Shown one piece after another: positions 58,675 to 64,000 of a stretch of 64,000 bases of DNA. Made by a program: the position numbers and the translations under genes. Below the pieces are notes generated by a model. It was not told where the DNA came from and searched no databases. It saw nothing but the letters and a program-made list of their open reading frames with translations. Positions within the stretch are counted from its first letter, which is position 1, and each line of letters opens with the position of its first letter. Location: the NCBI RefSeq assembly GCF_029218125.1, contig NZ_JARFXX010000002.1:186001-250000 (forward strand). The letters are read 5' to 3'. Origin of the DNA: Oscillibacter faecalis_A. Its GTDB lineage: Bacteria > Bacillota > Clostridia > Oscillospirales > Oscillospiraceae.

Positions 58675-59048
58675 AAAAATTATAATGGCGCAGCGAAAAA
58701 CCTTGACAAACCGCGTTTTTCTTGGTACGCTTACAAAATGGGGCATTTCTCCGGAAATGCGCCCATTGCGCCATGTTCGGACAACCCTGCGTTGTCCCGG
58801 CTGAAATTGTGAGTCTCTCATACTCACAGCGGCTTATGCGCCGTTTGTTGCACAGAAACGTGCAACAAATACCTAAAAAGCTGCAAAAATTTCTTTAACA
58901 CAGGCTTTTGATATGGGGCCTTGTTAATACGGATGGCGAAAGGTCATGACGAATTGGGCACCACGCGCGAGCGGACTGCTCCATTCGCCATGATACCTCG
59001 CTGCCGAAGCGGCTCACGCCGCGACTCTATAAATAGGAGGAACAATCC
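58675..59048 (+). promoter_or_regulatory. Internal promoter and structured leader before rpsH
   Basis: A 374-bp gap without a gene. TTGACA (58703-58708), 17-bp spacer, TACGCT (58726-58731) form a likely promoter. Downstream come several hairpins: GGACAAC/GTTGTCC, GTGAGT/ACTCAC, and palindrome copy 3 at 58844-58869. GGAGGA ends the leader. The length and structure suggest control of S8 and later genes. Confidence 0.65.
58844..58869. repeat. Palindrome copy 3, in the rpsZ-rpsH leader
   Basis: TTTGTTGCAC (58844-58853), loop AGAAAC, GTGCAACAAA (58860-58869): the same 26 bases as copy 2 at 27751. Confidence 0.9.
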
Positions 59049-59447
59049 ATGCATATCACTGATCCTGTTGCGGATATGCTCACCCGCATCCGCAACGCCA
59101 ACAACGCAAAGCACGAAACCGTGGATGTCCCTGCTTCCAACATGAAAAAGAGCATTGCTCAGATTCTGCTGGATGAGGGCTACATCAAGAGCTTCACCGT
59201 GGAGGATGACGGCCTGCAGGGCATGATTCACATCGCGCTGAAGTACAACGCCGGTAAGGAGAAGGTCATCACCGGTCTCCGCCGCGTTTCCAAGCCCGGC
59301 CTGCGCGTCTATGTGGGTGCCGATGAGCTGCCCCGCGTGCTCCGTGGTCTGGGTATCGCAATCATCTCTACGTCTAAGGGCGTCATGACCGACAAGAAGG
59401 CCCGCGAGGCTCATGTCGGCGGCGAGGTCCTTGCATTCGTCTGGTAA
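59049..59447 (+). CDS. rpsH: 30S ribosomal protein S8
   Basis: 132 residues; HITDPVADMLTRIRNANNAKH and GIAIISTSKGVMTDKKARE. S8 is the translational repressor of the spc operon in other bacteria. GGAGGA site. Confidence 0.98.
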   Translation: MHITDPVADMLTRIRNANNAKHETVDVPASNMKKSIAQILLDEGYIKSFTVEDDGLQGMIHIALKYNAGKEKVITGLRRVSKPGLRVYVGADELPRVLRGLGIAIISTSKGVMTDKKAREAHVGGEVLAFVW

Positions 59448-59462
59448 GGAGGGTATCGAACA

Positions 59463-60008
59463 ATGTCAAGAATTGGTAGAATGCCCATTACCGTTCCCGC
59501 CGGTGTTACCGTGAACATTGCCGAGGGCAATGTCATCACCGTCAAGGGACCCAAGGGCGAGCTGACTCAGAGCCTGCGGCCTGAGATGATCATTAAGCAG
59601 GAAGGTACGACGATCACCGTGGAGCGTCCTTCCGACGATAAGCTGCATCGCAGCGTTCACGGCCTGACCCGTACTCTGCTCCACAACATGGTCATCGGTG
59701 TTACCGAGGGCTTCAAGAAGGAGCTGGACGTCAACGGCGTCGGCTACCGTGTCGCCAAGGAGGGCACCAATCTGGTCATGAACCTTGGCTATTCCCATCA
59801 GGTGATCGTTCCTGAGATTCCGGGTATCACCATTGAGGTTCCGGGTCCCAATAAAATCATCATTCATGGATGCGACAAGCAGGCTGTCGGCCAGTTTGCT
59901 GCCGAGGTCCGCGAGAAGCGTCCTCCCGAGCCTTATAAGGGTAAGGGCATCAAGTATACTGACGAGGTCATCCGCCGCAAGGTCGGTAAGACCGGCGGCA
60001 AGAAGTAA
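59463..60008 (+). CDS. rplF: 50S ribosomal protein L6
   Basis: 181 residues; MSRIGRMPITVPAGV and EKRPPEPYKGKGIKYTDEVI. Confidence 0.98.
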   Translation: MSRIGRMPITVPAGVTVNIAEGNVITVKGPKGELTQSLRPEMIIKQEGTTITVERPSDDKLHRSVHGLTRTLLHNMVIGVTEGFKKELDVNGVGYRVAKEGTNLVMNLGYSHQVIVPEIPGITIEVPGPNKIIIHGCDKQAVGQFAAEVREKRPPEPYKGKGIKYTDEVIRRKVGKTGGKK

Positions 60009-60022
60009 GGAGGTGTGCCGAT

Positions 60023-60382
60023 ATGATTACCAGACCTAATACCAACAAGCAGCGCATGAAGCGCCATAAGCGTGTTCGCGCCAAGATCTCCGGCACTCCC
60101 GTGTGCCCCCGTCTGAACGTGTTCCGCAGCGAGGCCAATATCTACGCCCAGATCATCGACGATGTCAACGGCGTGACTCTGGCTTCCGCTTCCTCTCTGG
60201 ATAAGGCCATCGAAGGCTACGGCGGCAATGTGGCCGCTGCCACCGCCGTTGGCAAGCTGATTGCTGAGCGTGCCAAGGCCAAGGGTATCGAGAACGTCGT
60301 GTTTGACCGCGGCGGCTATCTGTACCACGGTCGTGTGCAGGCTCTGGCTGAGGGCGCCCGCGAAGGCGGCCTGAATTTCTAA
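60023..60382 (+). CDS. rplR: 50S ribosomal protein L18
   Basis: 119 residues; RHKRVRAKISGTPVCPRLNVFRS and FDRGGYLYHGRVQALAEGAREGGL. 5S rRNA partner. Confidence 0.98.
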   Translation: MITRPNTNKQRMKRHKRVRAKISGTPVCPRLNVFRSEANIYAQIIDDVNGVTLASASSLDKAIEGYGGNVAAATAVGKLIAERAKAKGIENVVFDRGGYLYHGRVQALAEGAREGGLNF

Positions 60383-60401
60383 GGGAGGAGGAAAACGAGA
60401 A

Positions 60402-60902
60402 ATGGCAAGATTTGAAAGAGAACAGAGCGAGTATATCGAAAAGCTCGTTTACCTCAACCGTGTTTCCAAGACCGTCAAGGGCGGCCGTGTCATGAAGTTC
60501 TCCGCACTGATGGTTGTGGGCGATGGCAAGGGCAAGGTCGGCTATGGTTTGGGTAAGGCCGCTGAGGTCCCCGAGGCCATCCGCAAGGGCCTTGAGTCTG
60601 CCAAGAAGAACATGATCACCGTGACCATGTCCGGCAGCACCATTCCCCATGAGACCATCGGTGAGGCCGGCGCAGGCCGCGTGCTGATGAAGCCCGCTGC
60701 CCCCGGTACCGGTATCATCGCCGGCGGCGCCGTGCGTGCCGTTGTTGAGGCTGCCGGCATTAAGGATATCCGTTCCAAGTGCCTGCGCTCCAACAACCCC
60801 AACAACGTTGTCGCCGCTACCTTTGCGGGCCTGAAGAATATGCGCGGCCCTGAGGACGTTGCCCGTATCCGCGGCAAGAGCGTCGATGAGATCGTGGGCT
60901 AA
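60402..60902 (+). CDS. rpsE: 30S ribosomal protein S5
   Basis: 166 residues; FEREQSEYIEKLVYLNRVSKTVKGG and GAGRVLMKPAAPGTGIIAGG. Confidence 0.98.
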   Translation: MARFEREQSEYIEKLVYLNRVSKTVKGGRVMKFSALMVVGDGKGKVGYGLGKAAEVPEAIRKGLESAKKNMITVTMSGSTIPHETIGEAGAGRVLMKPAAPGTGIIAGGAVRAVVEAAGIKDIRSKCLRSNNPNNVVAATFAGLKNMRGPEDVARIRGKSVDEIVG

Positions 60903-60916
60903 GGAGGCGCTGAATT

Positions 60917-61102
60917 ATGGCTAAGAATATTACGATTAAGCTCGCTAAGAGCCTGAGCGGCCGTCTGGAAAAGCAGGTGGCTACCGCTCATTCCCTGGGC
61001 CTGCGTAAGATCGGTGATATCACCGTGCAGCCCGATAATGACCAGACCCGCGGCAAGATCGCCAAGATCGGCTATCTGCTGCAGGTCACGGAAGAAAACT
61101 AA
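60917..61102 (+). CDS. rpmD: 50S ribosomal protein L30
   Basis: 61 residues; ITIKLAKSLSGRLEKQVATAHSLGLRKI. GGAGG site. Confidence 0.97.
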   Translation: MAKNITIKLAKSLSGRLEKQVATAHSLGLRKIGDITVQPDNDQTRGKIAKIGYLLQVTEEN

Positions 61103-61115
61103 GGAGGACGGAATC

Positions 61116-61556
61116 ATGAAACTGAGTGAACTGTCTCCCGCTGAGGGCTCCGTCCGTCAGGCCTATCGCAAGGGCCGTGGCGCCGGCAGCGGCAACGGCA
61201 AGACCGGCGGCCGCGGCCACAAGGGCCAGAAGGCCCGTTCCGGCGGTAAAGTCCGTATCGGCTTTGAGGGCGGCCAGATGCCTCTGGCCCGTCGTCTGCC
61301 CAAGCGCGGCTTCAACAACATTTTCGCAACTCCCATGGAGATCATCAACCTGAACGCCCTGAACGCATTTGAGGACGGTGAGACCGTCACCGCCGAGGCT
61401 CTGCTGGCCAAGGGCATCCTGTCCAAGTGCGAGTATGGCTTCAAGGTTCTTGGCAACGGCAAGGTCACCAAGAAGGTCACGGTTCAGGCTTCTGCTTTCT
61501 CCGCTTCTGCCAAGGAGGCTATCGAGGCAGCTGGCGGAAAGGCAGAGGTGAAGTAA
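61116..61556 (+). CDS. rplO: 50S ribosomal protein L15
   Basis: 146 residues; MKLSELSPAEGSV, GRGAGSGNGKTGGRGHKGQKARSGG. AAGGAGG precedes ATG 61116. secY begins two bases after the stop. Confidence 0.98.
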   Translation: MKLSELSPAEGSVRQAYRKGRGAGSGNGKTGGRGHKGQKARSGGKVRIGFEGGQMPLARRLPKRGFNNIFATPMEIINLNALNAFEDGETVTAEALLAKGILSKCEYGFKVLGNGKVTKKVTVQASAFSASAKEAIEAAGGKAEVK

Positions 61557-61557
61557 A

Positions 61558-62928
61558 ATGATCCAAACTGTTCGCAAGGCATGGGGCATCCCTGAGCTGC
61601 GGAAAAAGATCATCTTTACTCTCCTGATCCTGCTGATTTTCCGTGCCGGCAACGCCATCATGGTGCCCTATATCAACCGGGACGCGCTGGCGCTGCAGAT
61701 GCAGCTCTGGGGCACCGGCCTGCTGGGCCTGTACAACGTGATGAGCGGCGGCGCATTTGCAACGGCTACCGTGTTTGCTCTGGGCGTTCAGCCCTATATC
61801 AACAGCTCCATTATCGTGCAGCTGCTTACGGTTGCCATCCCCTCTCTTGAGCGGCTGGCCCGTGACGGCGGCGAGGAGGGCAAGAAGAAGATTCAGTCCA
61901 TTACCCGTTATGCCACCGTGGCCATCGCCATCCTGCAGGCCGTGGGTTATTACTTCATGATGAAGAATTATAACCTGCTGGGTCAGGAGGGCATTTGGCC
62001 CGCTCTGGTCATCATCGTGACATTGATCGCCGGTTCCTCCTTTGTGATGTGGATGGGCGAGCAGGTCACCGAGTTCGGTGTGGGCAACGGTATCTCCATC
62101 ATCCTGTTTGCGGGTATCCTTTCCCGCATTCCCAACATGGTCTCCGGTATGGTGGACGGTGTTCAGAAGTGGTCCGCCATCAAGGCCGGCACCATGACGC
62201 TGGAATCTTTGACCTCTGCCGGTTATACCGAGGCGCAGGCACAGGCTTACCTCAACGGCGCTCTGGCTCCCTGGGCCATCGTGCTGCTGGTGGTGGGTAT
62301 ACTGGCCCTCATCGCCTTCATCGTGTTCATCAATGATGCCGAGCGCCGCATTCCTGTGCAGTACGCCAAGCGTCAGGTGGGCCGCAAGATGTACGGCGGT
62401 CAGAGCAGCACCTTGCCTATGAAGGTGAATATGTCCGGCGTTCTGCCGATCATCTTCGCTCAGAGCATCGCCTCTCTGCCCATCACTGTGTGGACCTTCA
62501 TCGGTATGCCCAAGGAGGGCACCATTTCCTACAGCATTTACAATGCCATTGATACGAAGTCCGTCATCTACATGGTGGTGTACTTCATCATGATCATCGG
62601 CTTCAGCTATTTCTACTCCAGCATCCAGTTCAACCCCGTGGAGATCGCCAACAACCTGAAGAAGCAGGGCGGCTTCATTCCGGGCTTCCGTCCCGGTCAG
62701 CCCACCGTGCAGTTCATTCAGAAGGTCCTCAGCCGGATCACCCTGTTTGGCGCCATCTATCTGGGTATCGTGGCCATCTGCCCCCTGATCGTGGGTAAGG
62801 TCATCAACAATTCCTCTCTGGCCATCGGCGGCACCTCTGTCATCATCGTGGTAGGCGTGGCGCTGGAGACCGTGAAGGCGCTGGAGAACCAGATGCTGAT
62901 GCGTCAGTACAAGGGCTTTTTGGAGTAA
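61558..62928 (+). CDS. secY: Protein translocase subunit SecY
   Basis: A 456-residue Sec channel with ten transmembrane helices. The N-terminus IPELRKKIIFTLLILLIFRAGN and the plug and lateral-gate regions are recognisable. Two bases separate it from rplO. Confidence 0.97.
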   Translation: MIQTVRKAWGIPELRKKIIFTLLILLIFRAGNAIMVPYINRDALALQMQLWGTGLLGLYNVMSGGAFATATVFALGVQPYINSSIIVQLLTVAIPSLERLARDGGEEGKKKIQSITRYATVAIAILQAVGYYFMMKNYNLLGQEGIWPALVIIVTLIAGSSFVMWMGEQVTEFGVGNGISIILFAGILSRIPNMVSGMVDGVQKWSAIKAGTMTLESLTSAGYTEAQAQAYLNGALAPWAIVLLVVGILALIAFIVFINDAERRIPVQYAKRQVGRKMYGGQSSTLPMKVNMSGVLPIIFAQSIASLPITVWTFIGMPKEGTISYSIYNAIDTKSVIYMVVYFIMIIGFSYFYSSIQFNPVEIANNLKKQGGFIPGFRPGQPTVQFIQKVLSRITLFGAIYLGIVAICPLIVGKVINNSSLAIGGTSVIIVVGVALETVKALENQMLMRQYKGFLE

Positions 62929-62946
62929 GAAGGAAGGCAGAAGATC

Positions 62947-63579
62947 ATGAAAATGATTCTGTTGGGCGCGCCGGGTGCCGGTAAGGGCACCCAGGCTGAG
63001 CGCCTGTGCAAGGTGCTGAACATTCCCACCATTTCCACCGGCAACATCCTCCGGGCTGCCGTGAAGAACGGCACCCCCACCGGCAAGCAGGCGGAAGCCT
63101 ACATGAAGGCCGGCAAGCTGGTCCCCGATGATGTCATCATCGGCATCATCCATGACCGGCTGGACGAGGAGGACTGCAAGAACGGCTACATTCTGGACGG
63201 TGTGCCCCGCACCATCGCTCAGGCTGAGTCGCTGGAAAAGGCCGGAATTAAGTTTGACGATGTTGTTTCCATTGAGATTGCCGATGAGGCTATCATGGAG
63301 CGCATGAGCGGCCGCCGCGTCTGCGAGCACTGCGGAGCCAGCTACCATCTGGTGGCTGTGCCCCCCAAGGTGCCCGGCGTGTGCGACAGCTGCGGCGGCA
63401 AGCTGGTTCAGCGGCATGACGATGAACCCGAGACGGTGAAGCACCGCCTTGAGGTCTATCATAAGGAGACCGAACCTCTGAAAGATTTCTACGCCGAGAG
63501 AGGTCTCCTGAGATCGGTGGAGAATCAACCCTCTGTGGAGGCCACAACTGAGGCCATCCTCAACGCCCTGAGGAGATGA
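62947..63579 (+). CDS. adk: Adenylate kinase
   Basis: A 210-residue adenylate kinase; P-loop GAPGAGKGTQ, VPRTIAQAE, and a zinc-binding lid with CEHC and CDSC cysteine pairs typical of Gram-positive forms. AGGAAGG precedes the ATG. Confidence 0.97.
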   Translation: MKMILLGAPGAGKGTQAERLCKVLNIPTISTGNILRAAVKNGTPTGKQAEAYMKAGKLVPDDVIIGIIHDRLDEEDCKNGYILDGVPRTIAQAESLEKAGIKFDDVVSIEIADEAIMERMSGRRVCEHCGASYHLVAVPPKVPGVCDSCGGKLVQRHDDEPETVKHRLEVYHKETEPLKDFYAERGLLRSVENQPSVEATTEAILNALRR

Positions 63580-63583
63580 GCTT

Positions 63584-64000
63584 ATGATTACGCTCAAATC
63601 CCCACATGAGATCGAACTGATGCGCCGAGCGGGAAAAATTACCGCGGCTGCCCGTGCCTTGGCAGGGGAAATGGTAAAGCCCGGCGTAACAACCCGTGAG
63701 ATCGACAGGGCAGTGGAGCATTTCATCCGCAAGCAGGGTGCCGTTCCCTCGTTCCTCCATTTCCCCGGCCCGCCGGGTGTCCGGGATTTCCCCGGAAGCG
63801 TCTGTGCCAGTGTCAACGATGAGATCATCCACGGTATCCCGGGTCCCCGGGTGCTGGAGGAGGGCGATATCGTCAGCATTGATGTGGGCGCCTATATCGG
63901 AGGCTACCATGGGGACTGCGCAGCCACCTTCCCCTGCGGCAAGGTCTCTCCGGAAGCGCAAGATCTGATCGATGTGACCAGACAGAGCTTCTTCGAGGGC
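63584..64000 (+). CDS. map: Methionine aminopeptidase, 5' part only
   Basis: 139 codons visible; runs off the right edge. MITLKSPHEIELMRRAGKI start, VNDEIIHGIPG and the metal ligands of SIDVGAYIGGYHGDCAATF. Removes the initiator methionine. AGGAG precedes ATG 63584. Confidence 0.95.
   Translation, partial: MITLKSPHEIELMRRAGKITAAARALAGEMVKPGVTTREIDRAVEHFIRKQGAVPSFLHFPGPPGVRDFPGSVCASVNDEIIHGIPGPRVLEEGDIVSIDVGAYIGGYHGDCAATFPCGKVSPEAQDLIDVTRQSFFEG

Noticed and set aside
58844..58869. Palindrome as a parS or dif site
   Set aside because: Arms and spacing do not match parS (TGTTTCACGTGAAACA) or dif-type sites, and three copies lie in gene-regulatory positions.
61519..63879. A 786-codon minus-strand open frame across secY and adk
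   Set aside because: Antisense shadow of well-conserved essential genes.
1..64000. CRISPR arrays, tRNA and rRNA genes
   Set aside because: None seen: no regularly spaced repeat array, and no cloverleaf or rRNA segments were recognised by eye.

Overview
The window is a chromosomal segment of a GC-rich, Gram-positive gut-type Clostridia, most likely Oscillospiraceae (Flavonifractor/Oscillibacter/Dysosmobacter-like). The reasons are the high GC, strong GGAGG ribosome-binding sites with some GTG and TTG starts, lipoprotein signal peptides, a type-Z zinc S14, clostridial families (DUF1385, DUF1934, DUF4491, DUF6512), and a PBSX-type contractile phage module. The genus cannot be fixed from sequence reading alone.

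Layout. 1-7.7 kb: the end of dnaJ, a PHP phosphatase, rpiB, a membrane-anchored glycosidase-like protein, an MBL-fold protein, then a mutY operon with small membrane and zinc-ribbon proteins, tdk and a radical SAM protein. 7.8-12.5 kb, minus strand: a secreted 5'-nucleotidase with LysM, a DUF1294 protein, and pseudouridine catabolism (psuK with a fused HTH, then psuG). 12.6-17.2 kb: a lipoprotein of unknown role, then a lipoprotein/response regulator/histidine kinase operon. 17.2-23.5 kb: a DUF1385 protein, prmC, and recA-recX-small membrane protein-rimO-DUF4491-pgsA. 23.5-25.8 kb, minus strand: a small unknown gene and a KdpD/KdpE-like two-component pair without kdpFABC.

25.9-40.7 kb is a compact phage-like element. 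In order it encodes small and large terminase, portal, prohead protease, decoration protein, capsid, three neck proteins, sheath, tube, chaperone, a 169-residue protein, LysM baseplate protein, hub, spike-like protein, gp25-like protein, baseplate J, gpI-like protein, two small membrane proteins including a holin, a 69-residue protein, and a phosphodiester glycosidase. There is no integrase, repressor, replication gene, long tape measure, recognisable tail fibre or peptidoglycan endolysin, yet the frames are intact. This suggests a domesticated particle (gene-transfer-agent-like, PBSX-like or a very short-tailed injector). Two oddities sit inside it. The last 24 codons of the portal gene occur three times in tandem, separated by hairpin-rich spacers whose stems show compensatory changes. 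A near-identical palindrome brackets the two terminase genes and recurs once in the ribosomal operon.

40.8-49.6 kb: a PH-like membrane protein, a DUF362 ferredoxin protein, murI, a DUF1934 protein, argS, azlCD, a DUF6512 protein, a cytidylate-kinase-like protein and a DUF1624 membrane protein. 49.7-64 kb: prfC, then the S10-spc ribosomal supercluster from rpsJ to rplO, secY, adk and the start of map. The ribosomal block starts from a near-consensus promoter with a 270-nt leader containing a terminator-like hairpin. It has a second promoter and structured leader before rpsH, and its S3 protein carries an unusual RG-rich tail.
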